Shown here in pieces: positions 1 to 7,084 of a stretch of DNA of 10,635 nt. Position 1 is the stretch's first letter, and each line of letters begins with the position of its first letter. Source of the stretch: Oligoflexales bacterium (GTDB taxonomy: Bacteria > Bdellovibrionota_B > Oligoflexia > Oligoflexales > CACXFL01); NCBI GenBank assembly GCA_028282865.1, contig JANQHA010000480.1, forward strand, positions 1-10,635. Reading direction: 5' to 3'. The notes beneath the pieces are model-generated. The model was given only the letters and a program-made list of their open reading frames with translations. It searched no databases and was not told where the DNA came from. The position numbers and the translations under genes are program-made.

Positions 1-2498
1 TGTTGAATCTTAATCATGGCTAACTTGATAATATCTGCTGCGCCACCTTGAATCGGAGAGTTAACGGCGGTATTTTCCGCATGCACAGCTATCCCGCGAT
101 TGGAATCATTGATTCCGACGATTGGTCGCCTCCTACCTGTCAGAGTAGTGGCATAACCTAACTCTTTGGCTTCTTGTAATAGGCCATTAGTAAACGCTCT
201 GATGGTTGGATACACCTCAAAGTAGCGCTCAATAAACTCCTTAGCCTCATTGACTGTAACTCCTGTCTCTCGCGATAGCCGCTGTGGGCCCATTCCATAT
301 ATAATACCGAAGTTAATCGCTTTTGCTCGAGAGCGCAAAGTGCTACTAACCTCGCTCTCAGGAACGGAAAAAATTTTAGCAGCAGTCACTTTATGAATAT
401 CAAGGCCATTCTTAAAAGCTTCAATTAACTCTGTAGCATCTGCCAAATGGGCCAATAGTCGAATTTCAACCTGGGAGTAATCCGCAGAAATTAACACATC
501 ATCATCGCTAGCAGCCCGAAAAGCTTTTCGGATCTTTCGCCCCATCTCGGTTCTCATTGGAATATTCTGTAAGTTAGGGTTATTGGAGCTAAGCCTTCCG
601 GTGGCGGCTACGGTTTGATGAAATGTCGTATGCAATCTTCCGGTTTCTTTATTTACATGAGCTGGCAAAGCATCAACATAAGTTCCTTTGAGCTTTGCTA
701 TCTGCCGGTAATCTAAAATTAGCTTAGCTATAGGATCCTCAGATAGCTGAGTCAAAACTGACTCGTCTGTCGAGTATCCCGACTTGGTTTTCTTAATCTT
801 TTTAATACCAAGCTTCTCGTGTACCTTAAGCTTTTCAAAAAGAATAACTTGAAGCTGCTTAGGGGAGTTAATATTAAACTCCTCTCCCGCAATCTCATAT
901 ATGTCTTTGGTGATACTATCGGCTTTGGTAGCCAATTCTTCAGAATACTCCGCCAAAAAAGTGGTATCAATAAATACCCCGCACTGCTCCATCTGGGCTA
1001 GTATCGGCAACAAAGGCATCTCGATGTCATAGAGGACTGACTCCATACCGGCTTCCTTGATCAATGGAATCATCTCATTGTAAAGCTGATAAACGCCTTC
1101 GGCAGAATGAACTAATGGCAGGGTTTGATTTTCAATAGCGGGGATTTTTGATGCCCAATGAGGAATTCTTTTCTGGCACACAGCTACAAAGTCATGCTGA
1201 TTAGAATTCGGGTCTAATAAATAGTCACAGATTTTCGTATCGACAAGCTGACCGCCAAGCACAATTCCCGCGTTGTTCAAAAGTTGATAATAGCGCTTCA
1301 AGCCATGACCGATTTTCACTAAAGAATTATCGGCAAAGACTCCCGCTAAAACCTTGGAGTTGATAACAGTCAAAGGAATTGACCACCCTTTGCCCGAAGG
1401 AATAAATATCCCGACTCGCTCCGCCGGGTCGACAACATAGTCTAGAACATCAGCCTCGATAGCGAACGAGAATACCTTTGAATCTTTGATCTCACTTAGG
1501 ATAGCTTTGCTAATAGCAGAAACATTTACATAATTTTTAGCATTTACAGCCTGCCCCGATAACACCTCAAGTCTTGACTCAGAGAGATCAGACTCGGCAA
1601 TTTTCGTAGTTAAATTAGCCTTACTACCCAAGCTGTCCTCGACTTTCTTAGCGAGCTGTCGAAATTCTAGCTTGTTAAACAAATAAAGAAGGTCTTGATT
1701 GGCAACCGATGCCTCAGTACAACGAAAATCCTCTAGAGAAAGATCGACATCGACATCGGTTTTTATCGTAACTAAGTGTTTAGACAAATAGGCGTTCTCT
1801 CGGTGCTCAACCAAACGTTCCTTTTGTTTTTTACCACTAATGCTATCTATATTGGCATATATTCCATCTAAATCTTCGAACTCTGAAACTAGTTTAGTAG
1901 CACCTTTTTCTCCAATACCATGGACCCCAGGTACATTATCCGACTTATCCCCCATAAGGGCTAAAACATCGATTACATGATCAGGGGCACACTTGAAGCG
2001 TTCAAAAACCTCATCAACCCCAATCTTCTGTGCTGGTTCGTTCTTTTTAGCAGTATAGAGGTACACGTGCTCGCTCATAAGCTGCATAAAATCTTTGTCG
2101 CCAGAAACGATATTGACCTCTAGCTCGGACGAGCCATATTTTCTAGCCAGGGTACCAATTATATCATCAGCTTCATAACCAGGCATTTTTACAGCTTCTG
2201 CTTGGTAAGCCTTAAACAAGTCGTAAATGAACGGAAGTTGCTCTACCAACTCATCGGGCATATCGTCTCTATTTGCTTTGTATTCCTTGTAGATTTCATG
2301 TCGAAAAGTGGGTTCTTTGGTATCGGTAACCACGATGAGATAGTCGGGGTTTTCTTCTCTAATAAGCTTATTCATAAACATCGCAGTGCCAAATATCGCC
2401 GAAGTCGGTAGGCCCTCAGAGTTCGACAGCGACCTACCAAAAGCATAAAAGCTTCTGTAAATTAAAGCCATAGCATCAACTATAAACAGTTTTTTCAT
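1..2498 (-). CDS. polA: DNA polymerase I, 3' end cut by window edge
   Basis: Encodes the first 832 residues of DNA polymerase I, which fills gaps and removes RNA primers during replication and repair. The family is about 930 residues, so roughly the last 90, including the motif C acidic pair, lie outside the window. The 5' nuclease domain (about 1-290) keeps its metal ligands: VDAMALIYR from D8, E109/D111/D112 in GYEADD, D134/D136 in SGDKDF, and GDKSDNVPG at 183-191. The polymerase domain (from about 480) shows motif A (SADYSQVEIR, D673) and motif B (RAKAINFGIIYG, K726, F730). The central 3'-5' exonuclease fold (about 325-480) is present but its catalytic acids are gone: the E. coli D355 position is A346, D424 is Y403, and no exo III Tyr/Asp pair is visible. 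It is therefore probably non-proofreading, like the Taq enzyme. The ATG lies one base after the arfB stop with only a weak ribosome-binding site, suggesting coupled translation. Confidence 0.97.
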   Translation of the reverse strand, partial: MKKLFIVDAMALIYRSFYAFGRSLSNSEGLPTSAIFGTAMFMNKLIREENPDYLIVVTDTKEPTFRHEIYKEYKANRDDMPDELVEQLPFIYDLFKAYQAEAVKMPGYEADDIIGTLARKYGSSELEVNIVSGDKDFMQLMSEHVYLYTAKKNEPAQKIGVDEVFERFKCAPDHVIDVLALMGDKSDNVPGVHGIGEKGATKLVSEFEDLDGIYANIDSISGKKQKERLVEHRENAYLSKHLVTIKTDVDVDLSLEDFRCTEASVANQDLLYLFNKLEFRQLAKKVEDSLGSKANLTTKIAESDLSESRLEVLSGQAVNAKNYVNVSAISKAILSEIKDSKVFSFAIEADVLDYVVDPAERVGIFIPSGKGWSIPLTVINSKVLAGVFADNSLVKIGHGLKRYYQLLNNAGIVLGGQLVDTKICDYLLDPNSNQHDFVAVCQKRIPHWASKIPAIENQTLPLVHSAEGVYQLYNEMIPLIKEAGMESVLYDIEMPLLPILAQMEQCGVFIDTTFLAEYSEELATKADSITKDIYEIAGEEFNINSPKQLQVILFEKLKVHEKLGIKKIKKTKSGYSTDESVLTQLSEDPIAKLILDYRQIAKLKGTYVDALPAHVNKETGRLHTTFHQTVAATGRLSSNNPNLQNIPMRTEMGRKIRKAFRAASDDDVLISADYSQVEIRLLAHLADATELIEAFKNGLDIHKVTAAKIFSVPESEVSSTLRSRAKAINFGIIYGMGPQRLSRETGVTVNEAKEFIERYFEVYPTIRAFTNGLLQEAKELGYATTLTGRRRPIVGINDSNRGIAVHAENTAVNSPIQGGAADIIKLAMIKIQ

Positions 2499-2499
2499 C

Positions 2500-2919
2500 C
2501 TACTCTGAGTCCTCAACTTTCTTTCGCAACTGCTTCTGCTGAGCCCTTATTCTTTTTTCGGTCAACCGAGCTTCGATAGCTCCTTTGGACGGCTTCGTGG
2601 ACTTTCTTGGCTTAGGTGCCGACCAAACTTTTAAAATCATATCTACTAGCCGCCGTTTTGCCTCCGAAAGATTTCTCGCCTGATCACGGTGAATATCACA
2701 CTGCATCACGTATTCACCTCTTTGATTGATCGAATTTGAGTAAGCCTCAACAAACCTCCGCTTAACATCCTCTGGTATCTCGGAACCACCAACAAACCAT
2801 TTCAAGGTCACCTTACTATTAACCTTGTTTACATTTTGACCACCTGGTCCGGAGCTACGAGAGAAGCTAATATCAAACTCACTATCTTTCAAGGTGATAC
2901 CGGGCTTAACTTCGATCAT
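2500..2919 (-). CDS. arfB: ArfB-type peptidyl-tRNA hydrolase (ribosome rescue)
   Basis: A 139-residue release-factor-like protein of the ArfB/YaeJ family, which enters stalled ribosomes on mRNAs lacking a stop codon and hydrolyses the peptidyl-tRNA. The GGQ catalytic motif is at residues 26-28 inside SSGPGGQNVNKV, and there is no codon-recognition domain as in RF1/RF2. The basic C-terminal tail (about 101-134, KPRKSTKPSKG followed by Arg/Lys-rich helix) is the part that in E. coli ArfB threads into the empty mRNA channel. Length matches the family (about 140). The start is an ATG preceded by GGAAGG about 8 bases upstream. It is the first gene of a pair with polA, separated by a single base, and probably shares the promoter at 2964-2992. 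The pairing of rescue factor and polymerase has no obvious mechanistic meaning beyond shared expression. Confidence 0.93.
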   Translation of the reverse strand: MIEVKPGITLKDSEFDISFSRSSGPGGQNVNKVNSKVTLKWFVGGSEIPEDVKRRFVEAYSNSINQRGEYVMQCDIHRDQARNLSEAKRRLVDMILKVWSAPKPRKSTKPSKGAIEARLTEKRIRAQQKQLRKKVEDSE

Positions 2920-2963
2920 TTAGGGGCCTTCCAAAGGATTATTTCCACAAAACCAGAAAATCT

Positions 2964-2992
2964 ATCATATTATCACTAATAACTGCTGGAAA
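2964..2992 (-). promoter_or_regulatory. Probable sigma-70-type promoter for arfB-polA
   Basis: Reading the minus strand, TTTCCA (2992-2987) and TATGAT (2969-2964) are separated by exactly 17 bases. The -10 box matches the consensus at 5 of 6 positions and the -35 box at 4 of 6. Transcription would start near 2957, giving a leader of about 38 bases before arfB. This is inferred from sequence only. Confidence 0.5.
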
Positions 2993-3028
2993 CGATTGAT
3001 TATAGTTATAGACAGTCGTGATTCCCTA

Positions 3029-3057
3029 TTTATATGACGGGCTGGCCGAGCTACAAT
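3029..3057 (+). promoter_or_regulatory. Probable sigma-70-type promoter for the 3093 gene
   Basis: TTTATA (3029-3034) and TACAAT (3052-3057) are spaced by 17 bases; the -10 box matches 5 of 6 and the -35 box 4 of 6 consensus positions. The predicted start near 3064 leaves a leader of about 30 bases that has no Shine-Dalgarno sequence before the ATG at 3093. It is divergent from the arfB promoter, and both fit within the 173-bp intergenic region. Confidence 0.45.
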
Positions 3058-3092
3058 ATAGCTAACTATTACCGCTAAATTTTTGATACATT

Positions 3093-4772
3093 ATGAAACC
3101 AATTAGATCAAACTACATCGCGATAATTGCTGCTGCAATTATAATGACTCAAAACAATGGGTGGGGAGCAACCGCACTCCGGCCTGACTGTGCTAGAGTC
3201 AATACATTCTACAAGTACTTAGCCGAAAATAATCAAATTGTTATTACAGCACAATTTAGCATCCTAAAGCACCTAAACCAACAGGTCTTCGGAGGAAAAA
3301 ACTCCAGGTCCGAGGTCGTTATCAGTCTATTGCATGCACTTTTCCAGCAACAGATCAGAGCTCAATTATTAGGAGATACAAGCAATATCAATATTGTGTC
3401 TAGCGACGCCCCAAATATCAAATACATCCAGATGACCGGCCAGTGTAAGTATGACTGTTCAGTAAATATGCTAGAAGTCGTCAGAGCTGCAAGGAGGTTC
3501 GCCGTGGAAAAAGCTGCTGCTTTTCTTGAAAGCGGTGACCGTTCGATTATCAGCGGGTACTTTGGCAGATTCATCCTTCCAGACGGCCGGACAAAACTCA
3601 CCTTGCCGGACAAGCAGGAAATACAAAAAATAAATAGGTTGCTTCAGAATTACTACGGCGGCGCACAAAGAGTACAACACATGTTAGGCAAGAGCTACAC
3701 AACCGGCTTGGGGCAGACCTCTCAGGACTCATTATTTGGCGCCAAACTTGCTGCAGCGGAACCTGAGCTTCACCACGGGGTTGTTGAGTTCGATATCTCT
3801 GAGTTTATGTTTCAGCTGGAGCTAGCCATTTCTCAAAAAGCACAACTTAGTTGGCTATTCGCTCACCAAGAGCCCAAGGGCTTATTAAACATAATGTCAC
3901 TTATCCGTAGCAACCAGCATGAATACGACGTAAAAAGCACTTCGAAACATTACCAATATATGATCGCAAACTCCCGCGGCTTGGATATTAGTAATACTAG
4001 CTCCCTTCAGCAGATTCATACAAATATCCGCCGTTATACCAAACGAATTAAAATATTTGGCTACCTACCATCACACCTTATTCCGGTCGATAGCAATGCT
4101 AGGCAGCAATTTAATTCATTAAATAACCCTACCGTAATTGGTCACACCGATGTTATGGGTTTAGGAGCTCACGCTCTATTATCGGCACATCAGCACATCG
4201 AAGAGCTGTACTCCAAAACACATCAGCTTGTCGAGCAGGTTGGCGGAGGATTAGACAGTGACGTCAACAAAGTGAAAGGATTATACCAATCGCTACAAGA
4301 AACCAGATCAAATATTTTTTTATCTACCAATCAGTACCTTTCAAAAACGGTTGATGAATTAAAACAAACTTTCCGAAGCCAAGGACTAGGGGACTCTAAA
4401 TTTAAGATATTTACATTAGGCGATGACAGTTTCTTTGTTATTAACTCTAAACGCGTAACGGCAGAAAGCATCGCCTTAGCCATAAAATCTAACCCAGCTC
4501 TCAAACTACGAACCATCACCCGCAACCTCCCATCAGGGACAGCAAGAGTAAACGATCACAATGTCCGACTAGATCTCGGAGCTGCAACAGAAGTCATCAA
4601 GGCTATGGAAGATATTGCTCCAAGCGAGGAGGTTGCTGGAATATACCGAGATGGCAACTCGCGTACTTTAAGAGTTATGAGGCTAGATAAACAAAATCGG
4701 AGATTTACCACCATAGACCAGCAAGCCCTAAGGGAAGCACAGCTTATACTGCCGAAATGGAAACTAGAGTAG
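3093..4772 (+). CDS. Exported protein of unknown function, 559 residues
   Basis: I do not recognise this protein. It begins with a Sec-type signal peptide: basic residues (K2, R5), a hydrophobic stretch at about 8-18 (YIAIIAAAIIM) and likely cleavage after GWGA (26) or ATA (28), so it should reach the periplasm or beyond. No other membrane segment is visible. The mature part is polar and mainly helix-like. It has only three cysteines (33, 118, 122), which could form a disulfide after export, though which two would pair is not clear. A charged, heptad-like helical region lies at about 360-430, and a more beta-like C-terminal part at about 435-540. No catalytic or repeat motif of a known family stands out. 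The ATG has no clear Shine-Dalgarno, but coding is supported by the 559-codon length and the signal peptide in the right place. It stands alone between a divergent pair and a convergent gene, with its own promoter and terminator, so context gives no function. Confidence 0.88.
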   Translation: MKPIRSNYIAIIAAAIIMTQNNGWGATALRPDCARVNTFYKYLAENNQIVITAQFSILKHLNQQVFGGKNSRSEVVISLLHALFQQQIRAQLLGDTSNINIVSSDAPNIKYIQMTGQCKYDCSVNMLEVVRAARRFAVEKAAAFLESGDRSIISGYFGRFILPDGRTKLTLPDKQEIQKINRLLQNYYGGAQRVQHMLGKSYTTGLGQTSQDSLFGAKLAAAEPELHHGVVEFDISEFMFQLELAISQKAQLSWLFAHQEPKGLLNIMSLIRSNQHEYDVKSTSKHYQYMIANSRGLDISNTSSLQQIHTNIRRYTKRIKIFGYLPSHLIPVDSNARQQFNSLNNPTVIGHTDVMGLGAHALLSAHQHIEELYSKTHQLVEQVGGGLDSDVNKVKGLYQSLQETRSNIFLSTNQYLSKTVDELKQTFRSQGLGDSKFKIFTLGDDSFFVINSKRVTAESIALAIKSNPALKLRTITRNLPSGTARVNDHNVRLDLGAATEVIKAMEDIAPSEEVAGIYRDGNSRTLRVMRLDKQNRRFTTIDQQALREAQLILPKWKLE

Positions 4773-4830
4773 CAGGGGCCTCTAGATGGCAATACAGACC
4801 CCAACCAAAAAACAACTGACACTCTAATAA

Positions 4831-4854
4831 AAAGGGTCAGTGAGCAGACCTTTT
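4831..4854. terminator. Bidirectional intrinsic terminator between convergent genes
   Basis: AAAGGGTC (4831-4838) and GACCTTTT (4847-4854) form an 8-bp stem with one G-U pair on the plus-strand RNA, around an 8-base loop (AGTGAGCA). Read leftward, the stem AAAAGGTC/GACCCTTT runs into CTTTTTATT, a good U-tract. Read rightward it ends in TTTTATAT. It can therefore stop both the 3093-4772 transcript and the carboxypeptidase transcript. It overlaps the carboxypeptidase stop codon (4853-4855) by two bases. Confidence 0.7.
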
Positions 4855-6295
4855 ATATCTCTATATCTTGCACGACGAGATCATCGCCTACCAGTATTTC
4901 TTTAGTAATACTTCGCCCGGTAGCATTGAAAGTCAGCTTATAGCTTCCTGGCTTAAGCACTATATGATAGGTCCCATCTTTCTTAAGACGATAAGTGGAA
5001 GCGCTAGCTGTGGCCGACCCGACTTTAGTAAAGGTAACGGTGCCATCAGTTAAAACCTGCCCAGAGTCATCACGAACAACACCGCGAATACCGCTTTGAG
5101 TCAGGCGATCAAGAAGGAACCCCCAACCAGCACGCTGCTTCTCAACGGTAGGCTGCCGCCAACGATAATCTGGATGAAAACCCAATCTTCGGGCGTTAAG
5201 CTCTATAACATAAGGGACCACATGATGCTCCGCGTACATCCAGTCGATATCGCTGCCATCAACTGCGTAAATTAGTTCCCAAGCAGTCCCTGGACGGTAA
5301 TGCGAATCACCGTCATCGCTAGGCAGCTTTTGAGCCAACTGTTGACCTATACCTTCAACAACCTCTTTATTAGCCGCGCGCTGGCCTTCACAACCGAGCG
5401 GATAAATTACCAGCTCACTATAAGAGTGGTAAGATATATTAAATACGGGTTGAGTTCTGGCGACTAGATTCATCAAGTTTTGAGTTTCGGGCTCCGATGC
5501 AGCCGACGGGCCGCGGTAGTCTTGCATGAAAGAAAACCCACTAGAGCCTCTACAGGCACCCCATTTGTATGGGTAGTTACGATTGATATCAACCCCGTAG
5601 CCACCGCGAACATTCTTACGCCACATCTTATCTTGATTCCAAACGCGGTTATTACCGTCTGGGTTTAGCATCGGAAGGACCCATATTTCCGTATTATTAA
5701 CCCAATGAGTAACCTTCTCATCAACACCGTAGTTATCTATTAAGTACTCTGCTATATCCATGGTTACTTCGGTGGTCATTACTTCTCGAGAATGATGCAT
5801 CGCATTAAACAGGATAGTTGGTTCATCAAGTTCACGGGTGTCCGGGTTGTCAGTGATCTTTAGCGCGAGTATATCCCTCCCTTGAATAGATTGCCCAATC
5901 ACTTCTAGGCGAGAAATCTCAGGAGCTTTTGCTGCCAATGAGTCTAAAAACTCCTTTAGTTCATCGGGATTGGTGTAATTAGCGTCTGGAGCTAGGGTTC
6001 GATCAATGGCGTTGCTATTGACTACTTTCAGATTTTTATATTGTCCTAGAAGTAGCTGCTTTGAGTTTTCATCGACATAGACATCAACTAAGTTCTTGCC
6101 GAAGTCGATGCCAGTCACATCGTAACCCGCTCGGTAAAGCTCATGGATTTGAGCTCCTTGATCTACTTTTAAGGTTAAAATTTCAGTTTTTTCTGATCTC
6201 TGAGAACTAATTAGTTCTGACTCTGTGGAAAAATAAACAGCTGCAGCTGCTACCGGAGCAAAAAATAACGATATTCGCCATCCCTTAAGCCTCAC
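4853..6295 (-). CDS. Exported M14-family zinc carboxypeptidase
   Basis: A 480-residue metallocarboxypeptidase (M14, carboxypeptidase A/T type) that removes C-terminal amino acids from peptides outside the cytoplasm. Zinc ligands are H168 and E171 in HHSRE and H290 in SYHSY. Substrate-binding residues fit R226 (MWRKN), N238/R239 (DINRN) and Y343. The general base is E365 in YVIELN. Residue 350, equivalent to position 255 of carboxypeptidase A, is Ile, hinting at hydrophobic C-terminal substrates, although D349 is adjacent. Residues 1-22 form a signal peptide (RLKGWR then FFAPVAAAAVYF), about 35-95 resemble a propeptide, and about 400-480 form a transthyretin/CarboxypepD_reg-like beta domain. 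The start is GTG at 6295 (or GTG at 6298), chosen because a strong AAGGAGGT lies 7 bases upstream. An ATG at 6451 is open but would lack the signal peptide at its N terminus and overlap the upstream gene. It follows the [2Fe-2S] gene by 82 bp with a possible promoter of its own. Confidence 0.93.
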   Translation of the reverse strand: MRLKGWRISLFFAPVAAAAVYFSTESELISSQRSEKTEILTLKVDQGAQIHELYRAGYDVTGIDFGKNLVDVYVDENSKQLLLGQYKNLKVVNSNAIDRTLAPDANYTNPDELKEFLDSLAAKAPEISRLEVIGQSIQGRDILALKITDNPDTRELDEPTILFNAMHHSREVMTTEVTMDIAEYLIDNYGVDEKVTHWVNNTEIWVLPMLNPDGNNRVWNQDKMWRKNVRGGYGVDINRNYPYKWGACRGSSGFSFMQDYRGPSAASEPETQNLMNLVARTQPVFNISYHSYSELVIYPLGCEGQRAANKEVVEGIGQQLAQKLPSDDGDSHYRPGTAWELIYAVDGSDIDWMYAEHHVVPYVIELNARRLGFHPDYRWRQPTVEKQRAGWGFLLDRLTQSGIRGVVRDDSGQVLTDGTVTFTKVGSATASASTYRLKKDGTYHIVLKPGSYKLTFNATGRSITKEILVGDDLVVQDIEI

Positions 6296-6301
6296 CACGA
6301 C

Positions 6302-6309
6302 ACCTCCTT
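6302..6309 (-). promoter_or_regulatory. Strong Shine-Dalgarno deciding the carboxypeptidase start
   Basis: On the minus strand AAGGAGGT (6309-6302), a near-perfect match to the 16S rRNA anti-Shine-Dalgarno, is followed by two consecutive GTG codons at 6298 and 6295. The spacing from GGAGG is 4 and 7 bases, favouring the second. The signal peptide starts immediately after, which supports a GTG start over the upstream ATG at 6451. Confidence 0.8.
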
Positions 6310-6335
6310 GTGTAGATTTATTTGAATTTAATATA

Positions 6336-6364
6336 AGGGTATGCAACCACTTGGTAAAAGTCAA
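6336..6364 (-). promoter_or_regulatory. Possible promoter for the carboxypeptidase gene
   Basis: On the minus strand TTGACT (6364-6359; 5 of 6) is followed after 17 bases by TACCCT (6341-6336), which keeps the T, A and final T most important for a -10 box. It lies wholly in the 82-bp gap after the iron-sulfur gene and would give a leader of about 35 bases. It suggests the peptidase can be expressed independently of the gene upstream. Confidence 0.4.
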
Positions 6365-6377
6365 ATTACTCGGGTTT

Positions 6378-6839
6378 TCACGTTGATATAGAAGCTGTTT
6401 TAATCGCTTTCTTAATCCTGAGGTAGGTCCCACACCGGCATAGGTTGCCACTCATCGCCCTGTCAATATCGGAGTCGCTAGGCCGCCGGTTAGAGCGCAG
6501 CAAAGATAGGGCACTCATAATTTGTCCCGGTTGACAATAGCCACATTGAGCGACGTTGAGTTGGTCCCAGGCCTCTCGCAGTGCAAGGCTGCTAGACGCG
6601 GTCGAGACCCCTTCAATAGTGGTCACCTTAGCTTTTCCTACAGCTGCAATAGGCAAAGAACACGAGCGCACTGCGCTACCATCTAAGTGTACAGTACACG
6701 CGCCACACAAGCCTTTTCCACAACCAAACTTAGTGCCTTTCAGCTTTAAAAGGTCTCTAATAACCCATAGCAGCGGCATATCATGATCAGCAGAAATACT
6801 GTGAGTAACTTCGTTTACCGTAACTTGATATTTTTGCAT
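6378..6839 (-). CDS. Orphan [2Fe-2S] subunit, isoquinoline 1-oxidoreductase / xanthine oxidase family
   Basis: A full-length (153 residues) two-cluster iron-sulfur subunit of the molybdenum hydroxylase family (CoxS, IorA, PaoA type). In these enzymes it passes electrons from the molybdopterin site to an acceptor. The N-terminal plant-ferredoxin-like cluster has C40, C45, C48 ([16 protein letters not shown]) and C60. The C-terminal helical cluster has C99, C102 ([13 protein letters not shown]), C134 and C136 ([12 protein letters not shown]). All eight ligands are present. The wording around them ([31 protein letters not shown]) is closest to isoquinoline 1-oxidoreductase and related aldehyde/nicotinate dehydrogenase small subunits. 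The ATG has GGAG 9 bases upstream. Normally the molybdopterin subunit gene follows directly, but here a carboxypeptidase does, and no MoCo or FAD subunit occurs in the window. There is no Tat signal, as expected for this subunit, so its location depends on its missing partner. Confidence 0.93.
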   Translation of the reverse strand: MQKYQVTVNEVTHSISADHDMPLLWVIRDLLKLKGTKFGCGKGLCGACTVHLDGSAVRSCSLPIAAVGKAKVTTIEGVSTASSSLALREAWDQLNVAQCGYCQPGQIMSALSLLRSNRRPSDSDIDRAMSGNLCRCGTYLRIKKAIKTASIST

Positions 6840-6908
6840 ACGCTGATACTCCAGAAATGCTTACTCTGTATAACCAATCCACCATGAGAGTTTGGAGCAA
6901 GACCGCTG

Positions 6909-6937
6909 TTGACAATGCGCCAAAAGCTATCTATGCC
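6909..6937 (+). promoter_or_regulatory. Possible promoter for the 7085-10235 operon
   Basis: A perfect TTGACA (6909-6914) is followed after 17 bases by TATGCC (6932-6937), which matches only the first half of the -10 consensus. It would give a leader of about 140 bases before the ATG at 7085. A better -10-like TATACT (6994-6999) lies closer but has no convincing -35 box. The rest of the 245-bp divergent gap (6840-7084) shows no clear operator or hairpin. Confidence 0.3.
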
Positions 6938-7084
6938 AGCACAACCAGTAGCACTCTAAAAAGAACCGGCCATGAAATTTCAACCACAAGACATATACTT
7001 TACAAGAAAAAAACGTCGGTCACAACACTAAGACGTGCTAGGATAAAACAGTATGTTTTGAAGCTTTTCACTCTAGGATAAGGT

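Noticed and set aside
819..1001. Small open frames on either strand inside polA (also 752-970 and 2202-2411)
   Set aside because: They lie in other frames of a clearly conserved polymerase reading frame, with no ribosome-binding site or recognisable product.
3362..3680. Minus-strand open frames inside the unknown exported gene (also 4331-4525 and 4556-4822)
   Set aside because: The plus-strand frame is far longer, begins with a signal peptide and ends beside a terminator. The reverse frames have no starts with ribosome-binding sites.
6299..6451. N-terminal extension of the carboxypeptidase to an ATG at 6451
   Set aside because: It would overlap the [2Fe-2S] gene by 74 bases in another frame and bury the signal peptide 52 residues inside the protein. 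A strong AAGGAGGT just before the GTG codons at 6298/6295 explains the start better.
6857..7081. Plus-strand 74-codon open frame just before the Wzy_C gene
   Set aside because: No Shine-Dalgarno, a Thr/Lys/Arg-rich sequence without domain character, and it covers most of the divergent promoter region. It is most likely chance, although a leader peptide ending 3 bases before the next ATG cannot be fully excluded.
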